A stretch of DNA of 64,000 nt. It comes from JAJDXO01 sp965213765 (lineage in GTDB: Bacteria; Pseudomonadota; Alphaproteobacteria; Rhodospirillales; UBA2165). The notes below the pieces were generated by a model. That model saw only the letters and a program-made list of their open reading frames with translations, was not told where the DNA came from and did not search any database. Position numbers and translations under genes: made by a program. Location: the NCBI GenBank assembly GCA_965213765.1, contig OZ243926.1:2232001-2296000 (forward strand). The letters are read 5' to 3'. Below are positions 24,839 to 33,296 of the stretch, piece by piece (position 1 is the first letter of the stretch; each line of letters begins with the position of its first letter).

Positions 24839-26079
24839 TGAGCGGTGCCCGCAACTACCTGATCGTCACCGCGTCCTACTGGGGGTTCACCCTGACGGAC
24901 GGGGCGCTCCGGATGCTGGTCCTGCTGCACTTCTTCAATCTCGGCTACTCGCCCTTCACCCTCGCCTTGCTGTTCCTGCTCTACGAAACCGCCGGCATCT
25001 TCGCCAATCTCGGCGGCGGGTGGCTCGCGTCCCGATTTGGGATCACCCGGATGCTGTCGGTAGGACTGACCCTTCAAATCGGCGGTCTGCTATTCCTCTC
25101 GGCGCTCAACCCCGGCTGGGGCGCTGTGGCGAGCGTCATCTGGGTGGTGGCGGCGCAGGGCATTGCCGGAATCGCCAAGGACATCACCAAGACCGCCTCC
25201 AAATCGGCGATCAAGATCACGTCCGCCGAGGGCAACGGCCAGCTGTTCAGATGGGTGGCGTGGTTCACCGGCTCCAAGAACGCCATGAAGGGCGTCGGCT
25301 TTTTCGTCGGCGGCCTGTCGCTGGAGTTCGTCGGCTTCCAACCGGCGCTGTGGGCCATGGCGGCCATGCTGGGGATCATCCTGATCGCTGCTTTCATCTC
25401 GCTCCCCGCCCGCCTCGGCATGGCGGGCTCATCCAAGAGCGTCAAGGAGCTGTTCTCCAAGTCCGCCGGGGTCAACATCCTCGCCGGGGCGCGGATCTTC
25501 ATGTTCGGCGCCCGGGACGTGTGGTTCGTCGTCGGGGTGCCGGTGTTCCTCTATGCCGGCGGCTGGAGTTTCTGGGAGGTGGGCGGCTACCTCGCCGTTT
25601 GGACCATCGTCTATGGCGGCATTCAGGCGGCTGCCCCGTCGCTGATCCGGCGGAGCGAGGACGGCCTCTCCCGCGAGGTCCCCGAAGCCCGGCTCTGGGT
25701 GATACTTCTCACCGCGGTGCCGGTGATCCTCGCCATCCTGGTCGCCACGCCGGCTGCGCTACCGATCCCGCCCGCCTGGGTGGTCGTCGTCGGGCTCGCC
25801 ATCTTTGGGCTGCCATTCGCCCTCAACTCGTCGCTCCATTCCTATCTGATCCTGGCCTATGCGGGATCGAAGAAGGCCGCCGAGGATGTGGGCTTCTATT
25901 ACGCTGCCAATGCGGGCGGGCGGCTGATGGGGACGCTGTTGTCCGGTCTTCTCTATCAATGGGGCGGGGTGATGGCCTGCCTGATCGGATCGGCCGCCAT
26001 GCTGGCGACGTGTTCGATCATCACTTTTCTGCTGCCGGCGGGAAATACCGCCACGCCTGAGCAGGCGCCTGCCGAATAG
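24838..26079 (+). CDS. arsJ: organoarsenical efflux MFS transporter
   Basis: A 413-residue major facilitator protein with about twelve hydrophobic segments. It begins RNYLIVTASYWGFTLTDGAL and contains GIAGIAKDITKTASKSAIKI, both diagnostic of ArsJ. It exports 1-arseno-3-phosphoglycerate made by the GAPDH encoded just upstream. Its ATG overlaps the gapdh stop, and its TAG overlaps the GTG of the next small frame. Confidence 0.92.
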   Translation: MSGARNYLIVTASYWGFTLTDGALRMLVLLHFFNLGYSPFTLALLFLLYETAGIFANLGGGWLASRFGITRMLSVGLTLQIGGLLFLSALNPGWGAVASVIWVVAAQGIAGIAKDITKTASKSAIKITSAEGNGQLFRWVAWFTGSKNAMKGVGFFVGGLSLEFVGFQPALWAMAAMLGIILIAAFISLPARLGMAGSSKSVKELFSKSAGVNILAGARIFMFGARDVWFVVGVPVFLYAGGWSFWEVGGYLAVWTIVYGGIQAAAPSLIRRSEDGLSREVPEARLWVILLTAVPVILAILVATPAALPIPPAWVVVVGLAIFGLPFALNSSLHSYLILAYAGSKKAAEDVGFYYAANAGGRLMGTLLSGLLYQWGGVMACLIGSAAMLATCSIITFLLPAGNTATPEQAPAE

Positions 26080-26237
26080 TGAACGCCTACTCCGCCTCCC
26101 AACGCTTCGCAGCCGGGTGGCTGGGCACCGCCTGTCCGCCGGCGACCGTGATCGGGCCGGGCATCATGGCCGGGCGGCTGGCCGACGGTGATCGCCGTGC
26201 CGGTGTTCACAAGGCTATTCAGGGAGACGAAGCGTGA
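26079..26237 (+). CDS. 52-residue coupled small ORF after arsJ
   Basis: The GTG at 26079 shares its first base with the arsJ TAG (TAGTG), and the TGA at 26235-26237 overlaps the GTG of the SMP-30 gene (GTGA). The peptide begins VNAYSASQRFAAGWLGTACP and continues GPGIMAGRLADGDRRAGVHK; no family is recognised. It may be a real small protein, a coupling leader, or the tail of a deleted gene. The exact junctions on both sides are the main support. Confidence 0.35.
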   Translation: MNAYSASQRFAAGWLGTACPPATVIGPGIMAGRLADGDRRAGVHKAIQGDEA

Positions 26238-27259
26238 CGGATAACCCTCTTATCGGTTTTCAGGCCGACCCGGCGGACCTCGATTATATCGGCGAGAATT
26301 TGCAGCGCCCGGAATGCATCCTGGCCGAGCCGGACGGTACGCTCTGGTCGGCGGACGCCCGGGGCGGGGTGGTGCGGATAGCGCCTGATGGGTCGCAGGC
26401 CATCGTCACCCAGACCCAGGCGGCGGCCTTCGAAGGGGCCGGCGATGACGCAACCCGGTTCACCGAGGGCACTCTTCCCAACGGCCTCGCCTTCGGGAAG
26501 AACAAGGAGATTTACATCTCCAATTTCGGCACCGATGTGCTGGAAGTGATGGACCGGGACACCGGCGAGACCAATCTTCTCTACGACTCCATCGACGGCG
26601 CGCCCATCGGCAAAGTGAACTTCGTGCTGCGGGATGCCAAGGACCGTTTGTGGCTCACCGTGTCGACCCGAATCAAGAACTGGATGGAAGCCATGAGCCC
26701 CAATGTGGCCGACGGCTTCGTGGCGCTGGCCGACGAGAACGGCCTTCGCATCGTCACCGACGGGCTTACCTTTACCAACGAAATCCGCCTGGATGCGAAC
26801 GAGGAGTATCTCTACATCGCCGAGACCACGGGCCAGCGGGTCTTCAGGATGAAGGTGGCGGCGGATGGGTCGCTCTCCGGCCGGGAGGTGTTCGGTCCAT
26901 CAAAACTGGGTCCCGGCGGGTTCGTCGACGGGATCGCCTTCGATGCCTTTGGTAATCTCTGGGGCACTCTGATCATGGCCGACATCATCTTCGCCATCAC
27001 CCCGGACGGCGAGTACCTGGAGATCCTCAACGATTGTGACGAAGCGGCCACCGACTCGCTGGAGGCCAAGTTCCGTGCCGACGAGGTCACGGCTGACGAT
27101 ATGCTGGCCACCTCAGGCACCATCGCGCCATGGTTCGCCAGCGTCACCTTCGGCGGGACCGACCTCAAGACCTGCTATATCGGCAGCCTGCGCGGCACCC
27201 GGATCCCCTGCTTCGAAAGCCCGGTCGCCGGCCTGCCCATGGTGCATTGGCCGGAGTAG
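26234..27259 (+). CDS. SMP-30/gluconolactonase-like protein
   Basis: A 341-residue six-blade propeller of the SMP-30/strictosidine-synthase-like group. The metal-binding glutamate is in RPECILAEPDG, and NEIRLDANEEYLYIAETTGQ plus FVDGIAFDAFGNLWGTLI are the conserved blades. Family members hydrolyse lactones or phosphate-like esters. The GTG start overlaps the preceding small ORF, so it is probably co-expressed with arsR-gapdh-arsJ. Whether it has any role with arsenic compounds is unknown. It ends 12 bases before the convergent CbiE-like gene. Confidence 0.85.
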   Translation: MTDNPLIGFQADPADLDYIGENLQRPECILAEPDGTLWSADARGGVVRIAPDGSQAIVTQTQAAAFEGAGDDATRFTEGTLPNGLAFGKNKEIYISNFGTDVLEVMDRDTGETNLLYDSIDGAPIGKVNFVLRDAKDRLWLTVSTRIKNWMEAMSPNVADGFVALADENGLRIVTDGLTFTNEIRLDANEEYLYIAETTGQRVFRMKVAADGSLSGREVFGPSKLGPGGFVDGIAFDAFGNLWGTLIMADIIFAITPDGEYLEILNDCDEAATDSLEAKFRADEVTADDMLATSGTIAPWFASVTFGGTDLKTCYIGSLRGTRIPCFESPVAGLPMVHWPE

Positions 27260-27271
27260 GAGGAAAACGGG

Positions 27272-27943
27272 TCAGGGCCTGGGGAACACCATCACGGTAA
27301 GGTCGCTGTAATCCTCATCGCCGGTTTCCGCGCAATCCGCGATGGCGGTATCGAAGGAGCTCTCATCGTCGAATGTGAGGCGCTGATGCACGGTCACGGC
27401 GCGGGCCCCATCGATCCCTGCTTCCATCAGCCGCCGGCACAAGGCCGCCGGCATGATGTCGAAGGGGCGCGGCAGGCAGATGACGTTCCGCCGTGCCTCC
27501 TTAAGGTAGTGGATCAAATCGTCGAGCTGTTCTTCGTGGTCGTAGCGCCGGTGCAAAGTGACGAAGAGGGATTGCTCCATGGCGATCCCCGAGCGCACCG
27601 CGGCGATCTGAATGCAGCTGATGCCGGGCACCAGTTCGACCTCATCGATGCGTTGGCGAACCCGGTCGAGGAGTTCGTTGCACGATACGTTGAGATCCCC
27701 CCAAGCACAGACCACGACGGTCTTTCCGTCCGCGGCACGCGCCGCCGCCAGGTCGAGCTGCGCCTCCTGGTTGGGGTAATCCATGGAGAGAATCTCGGCT
27801 CCCGGCCTGGCGTGAGGCCGGGCGGTCTTGAGTACGGTCTCGAATCCGGCAATCACGTCCGCTCCGGCAATGATCCCGGCGCCTTTCCCTGTCAGGAACC
27901 CGCCGTCGCCGGGCCCAACAGCCACTACGGTCGCGCGGGTCAT
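27272..27943 (-). CDS. orphan CbiE-like tetrapyrrole methyltransferase
   Basis: A 223-residue SAM-dependent methyltransferase of the TP_methylase fold: VVAVGPGDGGFLTGKGAGII is the N-terminal signature of CbiE, the precorrin-6Y/cobalt-precorrin C5-methyltransferase. VVVCAWGDLNVSCNELLDRV and LVPGISCIQIA follow the expected pattern. No other cobalamin gene is nearby, and its ATG overlaps the stop of the Bcp peroxiredoxin (ATGA), so it may have been recruited for another methylation. Confidence 0.72.
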   Translation of the reverse strand: MTRATVVAVGPGDGGFLTGKGAGIIAGADVIAGFETVLKTARPHARPGAEILSMDYPNQEAQLDLAAARAADGKTVVVCAWGDLNVSCNELLDRVRQRIDEVELVPGISCIQIAAVRSGIAMEQSLFVTLHRRYDHEEQLDDLIHYLKEARRNVICLPRPFDIMPAALCRRLMEAGIDGARAVTVHQRLTFDDESSFDTAIADCAETGDEDYSDLTVMVFPRP

Positions 27944-28410
27944 AGGGCTTGGGCGGCGGCCAGCACTTCGGCCACGTGCCCCTTCACCTTGACCTTCCGC
28001 CACTCGGATTTGAGGGTCCCGGTCTCATCGATCAGGAAGGTGGACCGGTCGATCCCCATGTACTTCTTGCCGTACATGGACTTCTCGACCCAGGAACCAT
28101 AGGCGTCGCACACCCTGCCCTCTTCGTCCGAGAGCAGGGTGAAATTCAACTTGTGCCTGGCCTTGAATTTATCGTGCTTGGCGACGCTGTCTTTGGAGAT
28201 ACCGATGATCTCGGCGCCCGCCTTGGAGAACGCTTGGAGTTCGTCACGGAACTCGGAGGCTTCCCGGGTTCAGCCGGGCGTGTCGTCCTTGGGATAGAAG
28301 TAGAGCACCACCTTCCTGCCGCGAAGATCCGACAGCTTCACCGATCCGCCGCCGTCGCTGGGCAACGTGAAGCCGGGCGCCTTGTTGCCGGGCTTTGCTT
28401 TTGCCGCCAT
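27940..28410 (-). CDS. bcp: Bcp/PrxQ peroxiredoxin, probable selenoprotein (Sec47)
   Basis: A continuous 156-residue Bcp-type peroxiredoxin is encoded if the TGA at 28270-28272 is read through. It begins AAKAKPGNKAPGFTLPSDGG with GGGGAGAGG before the ATG, and continues VVLYFYPKDDTPG-TGA-TREASEFRDEL and YGKKYMGIDRSTFLID to the normal end. The TGA replaces exactly the peroxidatic cysteine of the PGCT motif, and a hairpin suited to bacterial selenocysteine insertion follows it. Both sides keep normal family sequence. The only other cysteine is Cys101. It would reduce hydroperoxides with thiol reductants. Alternatives are a point mutation or sequencing error; selA/B/C/D lie outside the window and decide the matter. 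Confidence 0.75.
28237..28254 (-). promoter_or_regulatory. SECIS-like hairpin after the in-frame TGA
   Basis: In the bcp mRNA a 6-bp perfect stem GAGTTC/GAACTC closes a six-base loop CGTGAC that contains G and U. It starts 15 bases after the TGA, inside the range where bacterial SelB-binding hairpins act. It lies wholly within coding sequence, as bacterial SECIS elements must. Confidence 0.55.
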
Positions 28411-28476
28411 ATGCCTCTCCCCTCTGAAGTCGCGGCTCTATACGCCCGAGATTCGCCAAATGTTCAAGACCGGGGA

Positions 28477-28947
28477 TCAAGACAGATGATCGAGCGGCAG
28501 GGCGGTGGAATATTTCACCTGATTGAGGGCGAAGGAGGATTTGATGTTGGAGACGCCGGGTATGCGGGTCAAATGCTCGATCAGAAATCGCTCGTAAGCC
28601 TCGAGGTCGGGGACGACCACCCGCAGGAGGTAATCGGACTCACCCGTCATGAGATAGCACTCGACCACCTCGGGCCGCGCCTCGATGGCCGCCTCGAACT
28701 CGGACAAGTTCTCTTCGATCTGCTTTTCCAGGGTAACGTGAATGAAGACGCTGACCTTCAGATCAATGGTGTTGCCGTCCACCAGCGCAACCCGCTTCTT
28801 GATTACCCCCGCATCGGTGAGAAGTTTCACCCGGCGAAGGCAAGGTGACGGCGACAACCCCACCCGTTCGGCCAGTTCCGCGTTGGTCAGGCCGCCATCG
28901 GATTGAAGCTCGGTGAGAATTCGTGCATCGATTGCGTCCAGCTCCAT
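28477..28947 (-). CDS. Lrp/AsnC-family transcriptional regulator
   Basis: A 156-residue protein with an N-terminal HTH (LDAIDARILTELQSDGGLTN, AELAERVGLSPSPCLRRVKL) and a C-terminal RAM ligand-binding domain (VECYLMTGESDYLLRVVVPD). Such regulators respond to amino acids. It is divergent from an AceE/MdeB-like E1 gene, the arrangement of mdeR and mdeB in Pseudomonas putida methionine catabolism, so it probably controls that gene. Confidence 0.88.
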   Translation of the reverse strand: MELDAIDARILTELQSDGGLTNAELAERVGLSPSPCLRRVKLLTDAGVIKKRVALVDGNTIDLKVSVFIHVTLEKQIEENLSEFEAAIEARPEVVECYLMTGESDYLLRVVVPDLEAYERFLIEHLTRIPGVSNIKSSFALNQVKYSTALPLDHLS

Positions 28948-29064
28948 AGTTGATATTTTATGCCGTTTTTTTATCTTTTTCTAATCAAAACATCCAATCA
29001 CGGCATATATAGGCGCATATTTCGCAAGAATATTTCTTGCGAATCCTGGCAATTTCGTCAGGTC

Positions 29065-31467
29065 ATGGAGATCATCGGTCCCAGCCAAACCCGCACCGGC
29101 CAACCGGGCCCGGAGATCGTCCTGGAGGAGCTTCAGCGCAAGATTCTGTGGCTCTCCGCCTGGATGATCCACAACGCCAATCACCTTCGCCCCAATGAGG
29201 ACGGCCTCAAGGTCGGCGGGCACCAGGCGTCCTGCGCGTCCATTGTGTCGATCATGACCGCGCTCTATTTCTCGGTGCTCCGGCCCGAGGACCGGGTCGC
29301 CGTGAAGCCCCACGCCGCGCCGGTGTTTCATGCCATCCAATACCTGCTCGGCAATCAGAGCTTGGATAAGCTTGAAAAATTCCGTGCCTTCGGCGGCGCC
29401 CAGTCATATCCGTCCCGAACCAAGGACACCGACGACGTGGATTTCTCAACCGGGTCGGTGGGCCTTGGGGCGGCGATGACCGCATTCGCCTCCATGATCC
29501 AGGATTACATCCAGGCCAAAGACTGGGGTCACACGCTGAAACCAAGCCGGATGATCGCTCTGGTGGGTGATGCGGAACTGGACGAGGGCAATATCTATGA
29601 GTGCCTGCTTGAAGGATGGAAACACGAACTCCGCAACACCTGGTGGGTCATCGACTATAACCGCCAGAGCCTGGACGGAATCGTTCACGAAGGAATCTAC
29701 AGCCGGATCGAAAAGACTTTCGCCGCGTTCGACTGGGACGTGGTCACCCTGAAATACGGGGCATTGCAGCGGGCCGCCTTCGCGGAACCCGGCGGCGAAA
29801 CGCTGCGCCGGTGGATCGACGACTGCCCCAATCCCCTCTATTCGGCGCTGACCTATCAGGGAGGCGCCGCATGGCGGGAGCGGCTGCTTGACGACTTCTC
29901 GAACAATGAGGATGCCCTCGCCCTCGTTTCTCGCTGGTCCGACGAGGAATTGGCCGAACTGATGGTGACCCTCGGCGGCCACTGCCTGCCAACCCTGATC
30001 GATACCTTCGCCGCCATCGATCACGACCGTCCGGTGTGCTTCATCGCCTATACCATCAAGGGATGGGGACTACCGCTCGCCGGCCACAAGGATAACCATG
30101 CCGGCATTCTAACTCCGGATCAGATGGCCGGCTTCCGGAAGACCATGGACATTCGTCCGGGGCATGAATGGGAACCCCACGAGGGGATCGACATTTCGCG
30201 GTCCGATTTTGAGGCCTTCCTGGACGCGGTGCCGTTCAATGCGGGCGGCAATCGCCGCACATCGGCAAAACCCATTCCGGTTTCCGCGCTGCCCGAAATT
30301 GCGGCCGGCTCGGCCTCGACCCAGGAAGGGTTCGGCAAAATCCTCAACGAAATTGGCCGTTCCGATGAGCCCTACGCGGACCGGATCGTGACCCTGTCGC
30401 CGGATGTCAGCGTATCGACCAACCTCGGACCGTGGATCAATCAGCGGAATCTGTTCGCCGCGGAGACCATCAGCGATACCTTCCGCCAGGAAAAGGTGGT
30501 CAGCGGCCAAAAGTGGAGTTTCGATCCCGGCGGTCAGCATATCGAATTGGGGATCGCCGAAAACAACCTGTTCCTCGCCTTGGCTGCCGCCGGGTTGTCC
30601 CATTCGTTATTCGGCGAACGGCTGCTGCCTATCGGCACTCTCTATGATCCGTTCATTGCCCGGGGCCTCGATGCGCTGAACTATGCCTGCTACCAGGATG
30701 CCCGTTTCCTGCTGGTGGCTACCCCGTCCGGGGTCACGTTGGCGCCGGAGGGGGGCGCCCACCAATCCATCGGCACACCGCTCATCGGCATGGCTCAGGA
30801 CGGTCTGGCCGCATTCGAGCCCGCTTTCGTGGACGAGCTCCGGACGATCATGGAATGGTCGTTTGGCTACATGCAGCGCGACGGCGCGGGCGATCCGGAT
30901 CCCGCCACATGGCTTCGGAATCACACCGGCGGCTCGGTCTATCTCCGTTGTTCGACGCGCAAACTGGAGCAACCGGTGAGAGAGTTCACCAGCGGCCAGA
31001 AAGACGACCTGATCAATGGTGCTTATTGGCTAAGACGTCCTGGTCCCAATTGCGAGTTGATCATCGCCTATCAGGGTGTCGTGGCGCCGGAAGCGATGAC
31101 CGCGGCAGGCATGGCGGCGGAGCATTTCCGGGACGTCGGCGTCCTCGCCGTGACGTCAGCCGACCGCCTCAATGCGGGCTGGCAGGCGGCGCAACGGGCG
31201 CGGCGTCACGGCGCGGCAAACGCCGAATGCCATATCGAGCGACTGCTGGCCGGAATTCCAGGACATGCTCATCTGCTTACGGTTCACGACGGACACCCGG
31301 CGGCACTATCCTGGTTGGGCGGTGTTCGCGGACATCGGACATCGGCGTTGGGCGTCGAGCATTTCGGGCAAACCGGCACCATCGACGATCTTTATGCTCA
31401 CTTTGAAATTGATTGCTATACAATTCTCAGGGCGGCCGCTGCATTACGCGGCCGGCCAATTTGGTAG
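29065..31467 (+). CDS. AceE-like 2-oxoacid dehydrogenase E1, MdeB-like
   Basis: An 800-residue thiamine diphosphate enzyme of the homodimeric pyruvate dehydrogenase E1 type. The N-terminal half has GHQASCASIVSIMTALYFS, FSTGSVGLGAAMTAFASM and the TPP motif GDAELDEGNIYE...N; the pyrimidine half has LGIAENNLFLALAAAGLSHS and GVTLAPEGGAHQSIGTPLIG. The divergent Lrp gene suggests an MdeB-like 2-oxobutyrate dehydrogenase in methionine or threonine breakdown rather than central PDH. No E2 or E3 gene is adjacent. The frame is open from 28960; ATG 29065 gives family-like length. Confidence 0.82.
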   Translation: MEIIGPSQTRTGQPGPEIVLEELQRKILWLSAWMIHNANHLRPNEDGLKVGGHQASCASIVSIMTALYFSVLRPEDRVAVKPHAAPVFHAIQYLLGNQSLDKLEKFRAFGGAQSYPSRTKDTDDVDFSTGSVGLGAAMTAFASMIQDYIQAKDWGHTLKPSRMIALVGDAELDEGNIYECLLEGWKHELRNTWWVIDYNRQSLDGIVHEGIYSRIEKTFAAFDWDVVTLKYGALQRAAFAEPGGETLRRWIDDCPNPLYSALTYQGGAAWRERLLDDFSNNEDALALVSRWSDEELAELMVTLGGHCLPTLIDTFAAIDHDRPVCFIAYTIKGWGLPLAGHKDNHAGILTPDQMAGFRKTMDIRPGHEWEPHEGIDISRSDFEAFLDAVPFNAGGNRRTSAKPIPVSALPEIAAGSASTQEGFGKILNEIGRSDEPYADRIVTLSPDVSVSTNLGPWINQRNLFAAETISDTFRQEKVVSGQKWSFDPGGQHIELGIAENNLFLALAAAGLSHSLFGERLLPIGTLYDPFIARGLDALNYACYQDARFLLVATPSGVTLAPEGGAHQSIGTPLIGMAQDGLAAFEPAFVDELRTIMEWSFGYMQRDGAGDPDPATWLRNHTGGSVYLRCSTRKLEQPVREFTSGQKDDLINGAYWLRRPGPNCELIIAYQGVVAPEAMTAAGMAAEHFRDVGVLAVTSADRLNAGWQAAQRARRHGAANAECHIERLLAGIPGHAHLLTVHDGHPAALSWLGGVRGHRTSALGVEHFGQTGTIDDLYAHFEIDCYTILRAAAALRGRPIW

Positions 31468-31486
31468 AGCCAGGGGGAGACACAAA

Positions 31487-32065
31487 ATGGCCGACAACCA
31501 GCCAAGAATTCCGGTTCCATCCATCAGCGAGGTGGTCCTGAAGACCGGCCGGTTCGATGACATGCGGGATTGGTACATCACCGCACTGGCGACCGAGCCG
31601 TTTTTTACCCGCGGTCGGCCGGAGAAAGCGTCGTGGACCAAGTCCCAGCAAATTGCCTTCTTCAAGCTCACCGGCTCCTATCCCTATACGCAGATACTCG
31701 GCATCTTCGAGGTGGACGGCACCCGCGATACGCCAGGCACGGATCCGGGCATGCATCATTTTCAGTTTACCCACGCCAACTTTGATGATTTGTTCGATCG
31801 CTACGAGCTCCTCAAAGCAGCCGGCATCTCTCCGTCCCAGACCTGGAATCACGGTGTCAGCACCAGCTTCTATTACGAGGACCCGGATGGAAATTGGGCG
31901 GAAATGAACTGCGTCAATTTCGATACCGAGGCGGAGTTCCTGGGCTACTTCGAGACCGAGGCCTACAAGAAAAACATCTCCGGCATTCCCATCGACCCGG
32001 ATGAGTATATCGGACGCTACCGCGACGGGACGCCGCGCCAAGAATTGGTCGTGATACCCGTCTGA
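31487..32065 (+). CDS. VOC-family (glyoxalase/extradiol dioxygenase-like) protein
   Basis: A 192-residue protein with vicinal-oxygen-chelate repeats: ISEVVLKTGRFDDMRDWYIT, then GMHHFQFTHANFDDLFDRYE and TSFYYEDPDGNWAEMNCVNF. The His of HHFQF and Glu of AEMNC are likely metal ligands, as in catechol extradiol dioxygenases and glyoxalases. It starts 19 bases after the E1 gene with GGGGGAGA upstream, and leads into TRAP system 2. Confidence 0.85.
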   Translation: MADNQPRIPVPSISEVVLKTGRFDDMRDWYITALATEPFFTRGRPEKASWTKSQQIAFFKLTGSYPYTQILGIFEVDGTRDTPGTDPGMHHFQFTHANFDDLFDRYELLKAAGISPSQTWNHGVSTSFYYEDPDGNWAEMNCVNFDTEAEFLGYFETEAYKKNISGIPIDPDEYIGRYRDGTPRQELVVIPV

Positions 32066-32190
32066 GCCTGCCCGGTGGGCGACCGCCCACAAAATTCCGA
32101 CCAAATCCCTTGGTCCGGGCGGAACATTCCGCCTATGCTTTCCGCTACGACACGCACGCGAAAAGCACGCGCAACAGGGAGGTCCGAACC

Positions 32191-33222
32191 ATGTTCAAGA
32201 AATTTGTTCTCGCATCTGCCGCAGTGGCGGCCATCGGCGCCGGCCAGGCAACCGCCGCCGATCTGAAGATCGCACACTTCGTCACCCCAAAGCATTCGGT
32301 GTCCCAGTGGATCGCCAACTGGTCGAAGAAGATAGAAGCCGGGACCGCGGGCGAGGTGAAGTTCACCATCTTCCCTGGCGGGCAGTTGGGCCCGCCGCCC
32401 AAATACTATGATATTGCACGGCGCGGGCAGGCGGATGTCGTGTGGATGGTCCATGGGTTCACGCCGGGGCGCTTCCCGCTGTCGGAGATTTCCAATCTGC
32501 CCTATATGGTGGCGAGCGCCGAGGTTGGCGCCAAGGTGCTCAATGACCCGGCGCTCAAATCCAAGTATTTGGCGCCCGAGCATAAGGGGGTGCAACCGCT
32601 CCTGCTGATGACCCATCAGCCGGGGAATATTCACTCGGCCAAGAAAGCAATCCGTTCGGTAAGCGACGTGAAAGGCATGCGGCTCCGATTCGCTTCAGCG
32701 ACCATCAAGGATTTCGTGGCCGCCCTCGGCGGCACACCCGTCGGCATGCCGCCGACCCAGATCGTCGACAACATGCAAAAAGGCGCGATTGACGGCGCCT
32801 GGACCGACTACGGCGGAGCCGGCATTGCCTTCGGCATGGGGCCGGTGACCAAGTATACCACCGAGATGTACTCCTACGTCGCCAGCTTCTGCATCTGCAT
32901 GAATAAGAAGTCCTATGATGGCCTGTCGGCAGGTGCTCGCGCCAAGGTTGATCAGTCTTTCGTCGGCGTCGAAAAGGAGGTCGGCCACGAATGGGACAAG
33001 CTCGACCCCATCGGCAAGGGCATCATGATGAAAGCCGGTATGACGCCGGTGCGGCTGTCCAAGGAAGAGGACGCAAAGTTCCGTGCGATCGGCGCCAAGG
33101 TCGCCGAAGTCAAGATCGCCGAACTGGAAAAGAAGGGCCTGCCGGCGCGGGCGGTCTACAACTTGATGAAGGAACTGGCGGCCAAGCACGAAAAAACGTC
33201 GCGCAGCTTCTGGACCCAATAG
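32191..33222 (+). CDS. dctP: TRAP transporter solute-binding protein (DctP), system 2
   Basis: A 343-residue periplasmic protein with a signal peptide ending ATA-ADLKIAHF. The family arginine is in DVKGMRLRFASATIKDF, and GAIDGAWTDYGGAGIAFGMG forms the ligand cleft. ATG 32191 has AGGGAGG upstream and was chosen over earlier frame starts because it opens the signal peptide. It precedes dctQ and dctM of the same system. Confidence 0.95.
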   Translation: MFKKFVLASAAVAAIGAGQATAADLKIAHFVTPKHSVSQWIANWSKKIEAGTAGEVKFTIFPGGQLGPPPKYYDIARRGQADVVWMVHGFTPGRFPLSEISNLPYMVASAEVGAKVLNDPALKSKYLAPEHKGVQPLLLMTHQPGNIHSAKKAIRSVSDVKGMRLRFASATIKDFVAALGGTPVGMPPTQIVDNMQKGAIDGAWTDYGGAGIAFGMGPVTKYTTEMYSYVASFCICMNKKSYDGLSAGARAKVDQSFVGVEKEVGHEWDKLDPIGKGIMMKAGMTPVRLSKEEDAKFRAIGAKVAEVKIAELEKKGLPARAVYNLMKELAAKHEKTSRSFWTQ

Positions 33223-33233
33223 GCGACGAGACC

Positions 33234-33296
33234 GGGAACGCGTTCCCCAATGTTCGGCAAACCGAGTGACGCGGCGAGGCCCTTTGGCCTCGCCGC
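33234..33296 (+). promoter_or_regulatory. two hairpins at the dctP-dctQ junction
   Basis: GGGAACG-CGTTCCC (33234-33247) is a perfect 14-base palindrome just before dctQ. GCGGCGAGGCC/GGCCTCGCCGC (33271-33296) is an 11-bp perfect stem with a CTTT loop inside dctQ codons 8-16. Together they could stabilise dctP mRNA or reduce dctQM translation, which suits the excess of binding protein TRAP systems need. Confidence 0.4.

Noticed and set aside
27940..28149. Short 69-residue peroxiredoxin starting at 28149
   Set aside because: That start lies in the middle of the fold; the sequence upstream to 28410 is a continuous Bcp domain interrupted only by TGA at the catalytic codon.
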